From contig MWTB01000006.1 in NCBI GenBank assembly GCA_002050275.1, positions 1 to 45,431 of the forward strand: a stretch of 45,431 nucleotides of DNA, read 5' to 3'. Positions 23,346-31,900 of this stretch are shown one piece after another. The notes beneath the pieces were generated by a model, which was given only the letters and a program-made list of their open reading frames with translations, was not told where the DNA came from and did not search any database. A program made the translations under genes and the position numbers. Source of the DNA: Anaerolineae bacterium UTCFX1 (GTDB taxonomy: Bacteria > Chloroflexota > Anaerolineae > Anaerolineales > Villigracilaceae). The stretch's first letter is position 1. Each line of letters opens with the position of its first letter.

Positions 23346-24260
23346 TCACGCCCAATGACGCGCACCCGCAAGAAACGATTTTCCGCTCATGGATTTTTTC
23401 CCGGCTGGCTGAACTTCATCCAGGATGAGAACCCCGCCTCTCGCGCCGACGGCGGGCTGATTCGCCTGCGTCAGCCTCTGCCCCGCCTCAAAGGACAAAT
23501 TGGCAATTTGTCCTACGTGCGCGTGATGGACTTTGAGAATCGCGCCATCAAAATCCATGAACGCGCCGGGCCACGGGTTCAACGCGCGGACTTGTCTTTC
23601 GAGTTCGTTCACATCGCGCGTGAAGTCGAGACGCCCTTCCTCTTTCTTCATCATCGGCGCATACGTGGACAGTAGATCGTCTTGCGGCTCCGCTTGAATT
23701 TCACCGGCGATCCAGCGCGGAAGGGTTTCGATCAGCAAGTCGGCGCCGAGGTGAGATAACGTCGAGGTGACTGTGCCAGCCGTCCCGTCGGGAGGGAGGC
23801 GCATGGCGCGTTTTGCCAATATCGCGCCGGTGTCGAGTCCCGCATCCATTTTCATGATGGTCACGCCGGTCACGTCATCCCCATGCAAAATCGCGGCGTT
23901 GATGGGAGCCGCGCCGCGCCATCGCGGAAGCAACGAGGCGTGCACGTTGAGGCATCCGTAGCGCGGCAAGTCCAACACATCTTGTTTGAGAATCTGCCCG
24001 AACGCGGCAACGACGATGAGATCGGGCGACCACGCGCGGAGATTTTCCATCGCTTCGGGCGCGCGGAGTTTTTCGGGTTGCATCACGGGGAGTCCCAATT
24101 CGAGCGCGAGCGTTTTGACGGGCGGCATTTTCACCTCGCGCCCGCGCCCTGAGGCGCGGTCGGGTTGAGTGACCACGCCAGCCACATCGTACACGCCCGC
24201 CAGCGCGCGCAGGCTTGGCAAGGCGAATTCGGGCGATCCCATGAAAACGATTTTTGTCAT
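23346..24260 (-). CDS. fmt: Methionyl-tRNA formyltransferase
   Basis: This 304-residue enzyme formylates initiator methionyl-tRNA using 10-formyl-tetrahydrofolate. The N-terminal formyltransferase domain has KIVFMGSPEFALPSL, the catalytic NVHASLLPRWRGAAPI segment (Asn and His) and the MDAGLDTG aspartate. The C-terminal OB-like tRNA-binding domain (about 205-304) carries LNPWPGAFMDF. A palindromic repeat is inserted in frame and encodes the GQIANLSF stretch in this C-terminal domain. The gene lies at the head of the glycerol gene row on the same strand, 51 bases from the channel gene; a functional link is not implied. The def gene is not in the window. Confidence 0.95.
   Translation of the reverse strand: MTKIVFMGSPEFALPSLRALAGVYDVAGVVTQPDRASGRGREVKMPPVKTLALELGLPVMQPEKLRAPEAMENLRAWSPDLIVVAAFGQILKQDVLDLPRYGCLNVHASLLPRWRGAAPINAAILHGDDVTGVTIMKMDAGLDTGAILAKRAMRLPPDGTAGTVTSTLSHLGADLLIETLPRWIAGEIQAEPQDDLLSTYAPMMKKEEGRLDFTRDVNELERQVRALNPWPGAFMDFDGAILKVHHAHVGQIANLSFEAGQRLTQANQPAVGARGGVLILDEVQPAGKKSMSGKSFLAGARHWA
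23492..23514. repeat. Palindromic repeat inside fmt
   Basis: AGGACAAATT (23492-23501) and AATTTGTCCT (23505-23514) form a perfect 10-bp stem around a GGC loop. The segment is read in frame as GQIANLSF, between the formyltransferase core and the end of the C-terminal domain. Confidence 0.65.
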
Positions 24261-24319
24261 GCGGCGATTTTACCAGCAGGAGCGGTATGCCTCTGCCCCT
24301 ATTTTCCTATTAAAGCCTG

Positions 24320-24348
24320 TTGCACATTATTTCATTTGGTTGTAGAAT
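24320..24348 (+). promoter_or_regulatory. Promoter of the small DUF4870-like gene
   Basis: TTGCAC (24320-24325) is followed after 17 bases by TAGAAT (24343-24348). Transcription would begin about 35 bases before the ATG at 24391. Confidence 0.65.
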
Positions 24349-24390
24349 AACAGAAATCTACACTAATTTTGTCTATCTTTGGAGGAACAC

Positions 24391-24726
24391 ATGTCTCAAG
24401 AACCTATGTCTGATGTCACCAGTGACGATAAGTTGTGGGCGGCATTAAGCTATGTCTTCGCGCCGCTTATCGGCATCATCGTTCTGCTGATGGAAGATAA
24501 GAAAGCACGTCCCTTCGTAAAATTCAACGCCGTGCAGTCCATTGCGGCAAGCATTGCCTTCTGGATCGTCGCGACCATCATCACGACCGTGACTGTAGGT
24601 TTCGGCGGGTTGTGCGTTCCGGTGTTGTGGCTGGTGTTCCCCTACTGGGCATATCAGGCATATCAAGGACAAGCGGTTAACATCCCTGTCGTCACTGACT
24701 TCATCAAGAAACAAGGCTGGGCATAA
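24391..24726 (+). CDS. Small DUF4870-like membrane protein
   Basis: This 111-residue protein has a short polar N-terminus and a DDKLWAALSYVFAPLIGIIVLL opening, then KARPFVKFNAVQSIAASIAFWI and two more hydrophobic stretches, giving three to four membrane helices. This pattern (a helix, a charged KARPFVKFNAVQS loop, further helices) is that of DUF4870/TM2-like proteins of unknown function. The start is the ATG at 24391, since the upstream in-frame TTG is part of its GGAGG ribosome site at 24381-24385. It has its own promoter and a strong terminator, so it is a single-gene transcript. Confidence 0.75.
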   Translation: MSQEPMSDVTSDDKLWAALSYVFAPLIGIIVLLMEDKKARPFVKFNAVQSIAASIAFWIVATIITTVTVGFGGLCVPVLWLVFPYWAYQAYQGQAVNIPVVTDFIKKQGWA

Positions 24727-24742
24727 GTCTCAGCAAAACAAT

Positions 24743-24774
24743 AAAAGGCTCACTGTTTTGCGGTGAGCCTTTTT
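24743..24774 (+). terminator. Rho-independent terminator
   Basis: AAAAGGCTCAC (24743-24753) pairs with GTGAGCCTTTT (24763-24773) around a 9-base loop, with T residues following. It closes the DUF4870-like transcript. Confidence 0.9.
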
Positions 24775-24796
24775 GATTGCCGCACCGGATGCAGAA

Positions 24797-24849
24797 CGTC
24801 CCGCAGGTTCGGTTGAACAAATGGCATATTGCGAGAAGCCTGCGGGACG
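24797..24849. repeat. 11-bp inverted repeat upstream of the DUF4013 gene
   Basis: CGTCCCGCAGG (24797-24807) and CCTGCGGGACG (24839-24849) are perfect complements 31 bases apart. They lie in the 5' leader of the next gene, ending 25 bases before its ATG. This could be a dispersed repeat or a leader hairpin. Confidence 0.65.
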
Positions 24850-24874
24850 GTATGTAATTGATTCGGAGATAACA

Positions 24875-25603
24875 ATGAACATCGGCAAGTCATTTTCATT
24901 TGTGTTCGACGACAAAAATTGGTTGAGCAAACTCGGCTTGGGAGCGTTGATCACGCTCATCCCCATCCTCAACTTCTCGTGGACTGGGTACATGGTCGGC
25001 ATCATCCGCAACGTGATGAACGGCTCGCCTGAGCCTTTGCCCACGTGGGACGACCTCGGCAAGAAATTCATGGACGGGTTGTTATTGACCGTTGCGGGTC
25101 TTGTGTACGCTCTGCCAGCCATCGTCGTCTTCTGCCTGCCATTGAGTTTTATGATCGTGCCAGCTATCCTCTCCGGCAACAGCGATCTGGACGATATTGC
25201 GACCGCCGTTGCGGGAATGGGAAGCGCGTTGTTCGTTTGCCTGCTGTGCGTATTCATCGTCTACATATTGGCGTTATCGGTCATTTACCCCGCCATTCTC
25301 GTCATCTTCGCCCGCGAAGGGACGCTGGCTTCGTGCTTCAAATTCCGCGAAGTGTTCAGCCTCATCAGTCAAAACTCGTCCCCGTTCATCACCGCGTGGG
25401 CGGTCAACATCGGGCTAAGTTTTGCCATCAGTATTGTAGTTGGAGTCGTGCAGACCGTTTTGAATTTCATCCTATGCCTCGGGCAGATCGCCGCCACCGT
25501 GATCACATTCGGCGTCATCGTTTACGCCACAGCAGTTTACGCCCATTTGTTCGGTCAATTTGGGAATGCCGCCGGGCAAAACGCGTCCATAACCACAACT
25601 TGA
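24875..25603 (+). CDS. DUF4013-family membrane protein
   Basis: This 242-residue protein starts at the ATG at 24875, which has a GGAGAT site; an upstream extension of the frame runs through a palindrome and is rejected. It opens MNIGKSFSFVFDDKNWLSKLGLGALITLIPILNF and continues with GYMVGIIRNVMNGSPEPLPTWDDLGKKFMDG, the conserved soluble loop of DUF4013 proteins. Five or six membrane helices follow. The function is unknown. Neighbours are two other small membrane proteins, each with its own terminator. Confidence 0.8.
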   Translation: MNIGKSFSFVFDDKNWLSKLGLGALITLIPILNFSWTGYMVGIIRNVMNGSPEPLPTWDDLGKKFMDGLLLTVAGLVYALPAIVVFCLPLSFMIVPAILSGNSDLDDIATAVAGMGSALFVCLLCVFIVYILALSVIYPAILVIFAREGTLASCFKFREVFSLISQNSSPFITAWAVNIGLSFAISIVVGVVQTVLNFILCLGQIAATVITFGVIVYATAVYAHLFGQFGNAAGQNASITTT

Positions 25604-25624
25604 ACGATTCAAGAATGAACCATC

Positions 25625-25655
25625 AAAGCCCGCGTTCCCATGCGGGCTTTTTTGT
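25625..25655 (+). terminator. Rho-independent terminator
   Basis: AAAGCCCGC (25625-25633) pairs with GCGGGCTTT (25642-25650) around an 8-base loop and is followed by TTTTTG. It closes the DUF4013 transcript. Confidence 0.9.
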
Positions 25656-25714
25656 TTGCAACCAATCGTCCGAACTCTCGTATGTAAGGATAGAAAATAA
25701 AACAGGAGATCGTT

Positions 25715-26227
25715 ATGAACACGACCAAACCCACCCTCGTCCACGTTATCGCGTGGACCACCCTCGCCAGCGGCGTGGTCAATCTCTTCTGGGGATTCGC
25801 CGCCTCGGCTACCGCAATCGCCACTCTAATCGGCATTATCTGTGTGCCGCTCACGATCCTACCAACCATCCTCGGCATCTTCGAACTGATCTATGCGGCA
25901 AAACTCTTCAGTAACCCGCCACAAGCCATCAAACCATCCACAAACATCGCCGTGCTTGAGATCGCTTGCGCGTTAACCGGCAACTTCTTTGCCGTGGCGG
26001 TCGGCATCCTCTCGCTTGTCTTCTACAACGATGCCGCCGTCAAGGACTACTTCGCTCGTTTGAATGAGCCGTTTCACTCGACGCCTCCGCCGCCTCCTTC
26101 TCCTCTGCCCGCCTCGTTGCCCGATCCTCAGCTCGTCGCCCCAACTCCAGTGGAAGAAGCGCCTGCGCCGCCGGAGGAAACTCCCGTCAAACCCAAGCGC
26201 GTTCCGCGAAAAGTGTCGAAGAAATAA
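25715..26227 (+). CDS. Small membrane protein with proline-rich tail
   Basis: This 170-residue protein has four hydrophobic segments (about 8-30, 33-58, 75-100 and a short one near 105), so three to four membrane helices, with a cytoplasmic-looking tail. After residue 120 it is very rich in proline (TPPPPPSPLPASLP) and ends in a basic KPKRVPRKVSKK. I do not recognise a named family with confidence; it resembles DUF4064-type proteins. A GGAGA site lies 5 bases before the ATG. It is flanked by terminators on both sides, so it is transcribed alone. Confidence 0.7.
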   Translation: MNTTKPTLVHVIAWTTLASGVVNLFWGFAASATAIATLIGIICVPLTILPTILGIFELIYAAKLFSNPPQAIKPSTNIAVLEIACALTGNFFAVAVGILSLVFYNDAAVKDYFARLNEPFHSTPPPPPSPLPASLPDPQLVAPTPVEEAPAPPEETPVKPKRVPRKVSKK

Positions 26228-26242
26228 AGAAGAATCAACGTC

Positions 26243-26277
26243 AGACCTCCGAGTTTTTGAATACTCGGAGGTCTTTG
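26243..26277 (+). terminator. Rho-independent terminator
   Basis: AGACCTCCGAGT (26243-26254) pairs with ACTCGGAGGTCT (26263-26274) around an 8-base loop, followed by a short T-rich stretch. It closes the proline-tailed membrane-protein gene. Confidence 0.8.
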
Positions 26278-26296
26278 ATTGTGGTATGCTCGTTGT

Positions 26297-27247
26297 ATGA
26301 ACCCCATCGCATCCGTCCTCGACAATCATCGCGTCCTCGTCCTAGACGGCGCACTCGCCACCGAACTTGAACGTCGCGGCTATGATTTGAAGAACGATCT
26401 CTGGTCGGCGAAAATTCTATTGGAACAACCCGACGCGATCCGACAACTCCATTACGACTATTTCAAAGCCGGCGCAGATTGCGCTATTACCGCCAGTTAC
26501 CAAGCGACCATTGAAGGTTTTAAAAAGAACGGCTTAAGCGGCAAGGAAGCGATCGCGCTGCTTCAACGATCCGTCCATCTTGCGCGAGACGCACAGACAG
26601 AATACTGGGCAGACGGAGCCAATCATAACGATCGCTCCATCCCATTTGTCGCCGCGTCCATCGGACCATATGGCGCGTTTCTCGCGGACGGTTCCGAATA
26701 TCGCGGCAATTATGGGCTATCCGAAAAAGACCTGATGGATTTTCACCGCCCGCGCATGCGGGCATTGATGGAAGCCCATCCAGATATCCTCGCATTCGAG
26801 ACTATCCCCTCGTTGATCGAAGCGCAAGCGCTGTCCAAACTATTGCACGAGTTCCCCACTACCGTCGCCTGGCTCAGTTTTTCGGCGCGCGATGAGAAAC
26901 ATATTGCCGAAGGTCAACTTTTTGCCGATTGTGTCCGCTTGTTAAATAACAATCCGCAAATTGTAGCGATTGGGATCAATTGCACCTCGCCTCAATATAT
27001 TTCATCCTTAATTCACGCCGGGAAAATGAAAACAGAGAAGCCTATCCTCGTCTATCCGAATCTGGGCGAACAGTACGACGCGACTGCTCACGATTGGAAC
27101 GGCAAGCCCGCCGTCCAATCTTTTAGCGAAGCAGCAAAGACATGGTTTCAGGCTGGCGCGCAACTCATCGGCGGTTGCTGCCGCACCTCGCCGACAGACA
27201 TCCATAAAATAGCGGAATGGGCAAGAGGCAGACTTTTTTTCGACTGA
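26297..27247 (+). CDS. mmuM: Homocysteine S-methyltransferase family protein
   Basis: This 316-residue protein is counted from the ATG at 26297 (the frame extends six codons upstream into the terminator). It opens VLVLDGALATELERRGYDL and has a GADCAITASYQAT segment. It carries the zinc-binding cysteines of the family: one in IGINCTSP and the pair in GGCCRTSP near the C-terminus. The family methylates homocysteine to methionine using S-methylmethionine or S-adenosylmethionine. The length equals that of E. coli MmuM/YagD, and no cobalamin or folate domain is present. No ribosome site is obvious. The PAP2 gene follows 28 bases later. Confidence 0.88.
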   Translation: MNPIASVLDNHRVLVLDGALATELERRGYDLKNDLWSAKILLEQPDAIRQLHYDYFKAGADCAITASYQATIEGFKKNGLSGKEAIALLQRSVHLARDAQTEYWADGANHNDRSIPFVAASIGPYGAFLADGSEYRGNYGLSEKDLMDFHRPRMRALMEAHPDILAFETIPSLIEAQALSKLLHEFPTTVAWLSFSARDEKHIAEGQLFADCVRLLNNNPQIVAIGINCTSPQYISSLIHAGKMKTEKPILVYPNLGEQYDATAHDWNGKPAVQSFSEAAKTWFQAGAQLIGGCCRTSPTDIHKIAEWARGRLFFD

Positions 27248-27275
27248 ATCATTAACAGTATAGAAGGCGTTAGAT

Positions 27276-27902
27276 ATGTCGCCATCCTTGAAGAAACGCA
27301 TCCTCGTCATCAGCGGAATCTTGCTAATTCAATTCAACTACTCGATTGCTACGCGCGTCATGCAGGATGGCATCATTCCCAAACTGCCTATAGACGTATT
27401 TCCGTTGCAACCGATCTGGGCTGTTCCTTACGCTCTTTGGTATCCGATCATCGTCGCAGGAGGAATCTGGCTGATTCTGAAAAGCGACGAAAGACTCTTT
27501 CGCGAATTTTCCGCGGGCTTCCTGTTAACCTGCGTCCTCGGAGTCCTAACGTTCTATTTCCTTCCCACCTACATTATCGATTCCCCATTGCCCGAGACCG
27601 ATATTTTCACAAAGCTATTGCTGCTCTTACGCGCCATGGACGGCGATTACGCCGCTTTTCCCAGCGCACACGTGTACGTCACAGCCATCCTCGCGTTTTC
27701 TTTCAACCGATGGTATCCTAAATACGGTTGGTTGTGGCTGTTCATCTACGCTATGATCTCCCTCTCCACATTATTCACACATCAACATTACATCCTCGAT
27801 GTAGTCGGCGGCACGATCTACGCTTGGGTTGGTTATCGCTTCGGGTTATGGCGAATGGAACATATTCAAATAAATAATACAAGCAAACCGGAGGTTACAT
27901 GA
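27276..27902 (+). CDS. PAP2-family membrane phosphatase
   Basis: This 208-residue protein has about six membrane helices. The acid-phosphatase active-site motifs are present in part: FPSAHVYVT (the PSGH-like motif, with A for G) and HQHYILDVVGG (the SRxxxxxHxxxD-like motif). The first KxxxxxxRP motif is not evident, which is typical of the PAP2_3/inositolphosphotransferase-like subgroup. Its substrate is probably a lipid phosphate or polyprenyl pyrophosphate. Its stop overlaps the ATG of the alcohol dehydrogenase gene as ATGA (27899-27902), so the two are translationally coupled. Confidence 0.82.
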   Translation: MSPSLKKRILVISGILLIQFNYSIATRVMQDGIIPKLPIDVFPLQPIWAVPYALWYPIIVAGGIWLILKSDERLFREFSAGFLLTCVLGVLTFYFLPTYIIDSPLPETDIFTKLLLLLRAMDGDYAAFPSAHVYVTAILAFSFNRWYPKYGWLWLFIYAMISLSTLFTHQHYILDVVGGTIYAWVGYRFGLWRMEHIQINNTSKPEVT

Positions 27903-28927
27903 AAGCTGTACGCTTGACGCAAATCGGGCATCCGCTGGAACTGCAGGAGATTCCTGTCCCAACGATCGGCGAAAAGGACATCCTCGTGCGCGTCCGTGCG
28001 GCAGGGATTTGCCATTCTGACGCGCATTATCGCTCTGGGCGTTCCACAATGGGACCTCTGCCGATCACGCTGGGACACGAAATAGCGGGCGTTGTAGAGA
28101 AAATCGGCGCGCAGGTAACGAACGTCAAACTCGGAGAGCGCGTTTGTTTACATTACAATATCGCTTGCAGCGATTGCTATTATTGCAGCGTTGGCAACGA
28201 ACAATTCTGCGATTCGGTGAAAATGCTTGGTCATCATGTGGACGGCGGCTACGCGGAATTTATCGCCGTGCCGGCGCGGAACGCGATCTCGTTGCCCGAC
28301 GAGATTCCCTTTGAAGCGGGCGCGACATTGATGTGCGCCTCAGCGACCGCGTTGCACGCGTTGCGCAAGGGCAGAATCAGCGCTGGAGAAACTGCGGCAA
28401 TTTTCGGCGTGGGAGGACTTGGTCTATCCGCTGTTCAGTTGGCAAAAGCGATGGGCGCGGTTGAAGTCTACGCCGTGGACATACAACAAGATAAACTCGA
28501 ACTCGCATCCGAATATCACGCCGTCCCGATTAATGCGAGTCGCGCCGACGCAGTGGAAGAAATCCGTAAGTTGACGAAAGGACGCGGCGTAAATGTCGCG
28601 ATCGAAATGATCGGGTTAAAGAAAACGATGGAGCAAGCGATTGACAGCCTGGGTAATTTGGGTCGTGCCGTGATGGTGGGGCTCAATCAGCAACCAATTT
28701 CAGTCAACGCCTATACACAGATCATCGGAAAAGAAGCGGAGATCATCGGCTCAAACGATCACCTATTAAGCGAACTGCCGCTGCTGGTCGAATGGGCGCG
28801 TCGAGGCGTTTTGGATACCTCGCGCGTAGTATCGCAGGTTATTCCGCTCGACGCGGAGAAAATTAATCAACGTCTCGACGATTTGGAGAAATTCACCAGC
28901 GACGTACGCGTGGTCATCGCGCCATAA
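27899..28927 (+). CDS. Zinc-dependent alcohol dehydrogenase (MDR family)
   Basis: This is a 342-residue medium-chain dehydrogenase. The catalytic zinc ligands are in AAGICHSDAHY and GHEIAGVVE. The structural zinc site is the four-cysteine loop IACSDCYYCSVGNEQFC. The Rossmann domain has GVGGLGLSAVQLAKAMG and the NAD-binding acidic position after VEVYAVD. It probably interconverts an alcohol and an aldehyde or ketone with NAD(H); the substrate cannot be read. The GGAGG site sits just before the ATG, inside the end of the PAP2 gene. A 6-bp palindrome follows the stop. It converges on the cyclase gene. Confidence 0.9.
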   Translation: MKAVRLTQIGHPLELQEIPVPTIGEKDILVRVRAAGICHSDAHYRSGRSTMGPLPITLGHEIAGVVEKIGAQVTNVKLGERVCLHYNIACSDCYYCSVGNEQFCDSVKMLGHHVDGGYAEFIAVPARNAISLPDEIPFEAGATLMCASATALHALRKGRISAGETAAIFGVGGLGLSAVQLAKAMGAVEVYAVDIQQDKLELASEYHAVPINASRADAVEEIRKLTKGRGVNVAIEMIGLKKTMEQAIDSLGNLGRAVMVGLNQQPISVNAYTQIIGKEAEIIGSNDHLLSELPLLVEWARRGVLDTSRVVSQVIPLDAEKINQRLDDLEKFTSDVRVVIAP

Positions 28928-28948
28928 CAAACGAGTAGATTACTCGCG

Positions 28949-31900
28949 CTACCTTGGAGGTCCCTCTCCCCACAACGCCTTCGCCGACTGTAGTTCACGC
29001 GTCGCGTCCATCGTCTCAAAGATTCGAATCGCGCTTTCAATATGCGCGTTACGGTTTTCGCCCGCTTCTGCAAGTTTGAGTCGGAGTAATCCTTCTTCAT
29101 ACAGCAGGTTAAATTTTTGCGCGATTTCAAGCCCTTTGCGCCAGAATTTCAACGCTTGTTTGACGTCGCCGTTCAACGATCTCTGCCAACCGCGATAATA
29201 AGCCAAATATGGAAACCCAATGGGAAATATTCTTTTATAAGCGCTGAGTAAAGCCAGCGCTTTCAATGCCGAAGATTGCAACGCCTCAAGGTCGCGCTTG
29301 CGCGCTAGCGACAGGGGCGCGCGCAACGTTTTTTCCCATAACGTAAAGTAAACCTGAGCGACGGCGGAGAATCCGATTAATAACGCATAGACTGTGGGAG
29401 AAACGCCTTCCGCCAGTTTTAAAACATCATCGGCATACTGCAACGCTTTTTCTTCATTGCCTAAACGTAGATGAGCCAGCGCGAGTTGCGCGTGCGTGTT
29501 AATGGAAGCGGCTTGGTTCGGAATTTCCTCAAGGATTTGAAGCGCTTCCTCCAACATCGGAATGGCGGTTGCTTCGTTCTCCAGCCGAATATCGTTCCAC
29601 GCTACGCCATCTAAGCCCCAGACGATCTGCAACGGGCTGTTTCTACGACGCGCATCTTCCAGCAACGTTTTTTGGACGCCTAATCCTTCGGCAATACGCC
29701 CTGAAAGAAAAGCGCTCTCCGCCAGAACAGACAGAGCGTCGCCCCATTGACGATAGTCGCCAAGTTGCTCGCACAATTCACGAGCTTGTTGCGCCTTAAT
29801 GCGAATTTCGTCCCATTTCCCAATCGCGATCTGATACACGCTGGTAAGCACGTTGACCGTGATCAGATTCGAAGGCTGGTTCACTTCTTCTGCAACAGCC
29901 AGCGCGCGACTCACATAGCGTTCCGCAAGCGAATGCAGCTGGGCAAACCCAGTGAGGATCGCCATCCCCGAATAAGCGTTGGCAAGCTCGGGAGAAGTTC
30001 CAACTTGTTCGGCAAAGTCCAACGAATGCAAAATGCAATACATGGTCGGCAAGGCTTCGTTAGAATAGAAATAGATTCTGCCGAGCAATTCATATAAACG
30101 CGCCATTTCCAGCATAAGTTCTTTGTCCGCGCCGCCTCGTCGAGCCGTCTGTATAGGAATGAATCGCCGCCCAATTTGTTTCAACAACGGCGGGAGCGAC
30201 CCAACTGCGAAGGCGATCGTAGAAGTAGGCTGAGGGCGTTTAAAGAGCCGTAAGGCTTCGCGGACGTGCTCGTTACAGTCTGGCAATAACCCTAAACCGT
30301 AGTAGGCTACGCTGATTTTTCGATGCCAGTGGATGCAACGTTTTCGACGTTCAAGCATTTGGGCTTTACTTTCCGCTTTAGGCAGCTTCGCTTCCCACTC
30401 GAGCGCTTGTTTGAAGAATTGAACAGCCTCGCGGTTAGCGAAATTCTGCATGGCTTGATCGCCCGCTTTTTCAAGACACTCCATTGCCTTGGCGATCGTG
30501 CGGCGATCATCCGAAGCGTCGGTCTGCTCGATGGCTTGCGACCAGTGATATGCCAACAATGGAAAATAAGACGACAAGTTCCCTTCGTTGCTGTTCTCGA
30601 TCCATTCCGCTATCGCGCGGTGCAACTGTCGGCGCTGCGAGAACAGCATCAGGTTATACGCCACTTCTTGCGTAACAGCATGTTTGAAAATATAGGAAAG
30701 GTCGGGCGTCTCCGACTCGATCGCCGTCAGGCTTAGGCGCGTCAACGCCTCCATATACGCCGGGAGAGAGGGTTTATCTGAATCGATCGGGTAAATCGCT
30801 TGAAGCAATCGAAGCGTAAAAATACGCCCGATCACGCTGGCGACTTTGAGCGCCAATTGTTGCGAAGGATCAAGACTATCAATACGATTCGTAATAGCCG
30901 CCTGGAGCGTATCGGGCAAAACCAGATCATTAAAATCGGCGAATCGTTTATCAATCTTCGCCTCATCACCCTCTACGACTATCAGCCCGCTGCTGAGAAG
31001 CGTATGCGCAAGTTCTTCCGCAAAGAAAGGGTTGCCTTCCGATTTTTCGCGGATAATCCTTCCAATAGCGGAAGGAATAGATCTGACCCCCAAACGCTGG
31101 CAAACCACCGCTTCCACATCGTCTAACGGCATGGCTTCGAGCCGCACTAATTGAGTTCCGGGCATTTCGGCGATCTGCTCAAATGGTTTTGGCGGGGGCT
31201 CCGGTAAGGGGCGGGTATTAAGCGCCAGCAGAATCGGATTCACTTTCTGCCTTACGTCAACCAGCAGCTCCCACGAAGCAGAATCGAACCAGTGCAAGTC
31301 CTCCATCACGATCAACAACGGCGCACGCTGAGCGACATGATTGAGCAATCGCGCCAGAGTTTCACGCGTATTGCTGGCGCGAATCTCGCTCGTCATCGCG
31401 GCGGTCAACTCATTGTCAGGAATCAGAGTCGGCAAAAGAACGTCTAACAGAGGCGCGTACCGCGCTAAGCCAGCGTCCGCCTCATCGAGTTTAGATTCAA
31501 TTCGCGACTGAATTTCAAGGCGATCTGCTTCGCTCAAGTCAGGCTTTGCAAGGAGCTTATCCAACCCGAGAACTTGATGAAAGATTCCGCGCCACGCATG
31601 ATAAAGACTATTCCTTTCAATTGCATCGCCTTCGCCGCGCAATATTCTCAGGTCTAACGTTTCCGCTTGCCGAATTAATTCTTCGAACAAACGCGATTTC
31701 CCAATGCCCGCTTCGCCGTACAAGATGACCGCCCGGCTCGTCGCATCGCGCTCTAACCCTTGCAGCGCGCTCCCTAAGATTATCTTCTCCTCCCGACGAC
31801 CGATTAGTTCAGCCTTCGGACGGATAACGCTCTTTTTACCCTCAAGCGGAAAAAATACTTCAACCAGCTCGCTTCGACCTTTGATTGGTTGCGGCGCAAG

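Noticed and set aside
24773..24874. Upstream extension of the DUF4013 gene
   Set aside because: It runs through an inverted repeat and a terminator tail and has no ribosome site. The ATG at 24875 has GGAGAT.
28932..28946. Palindrome between the alcohol dehydrogenase and cyclase genes as a terminator
   Set aside because: The stem is only 6 bp with a 3-base loop and no T-run. It is too weak to call.
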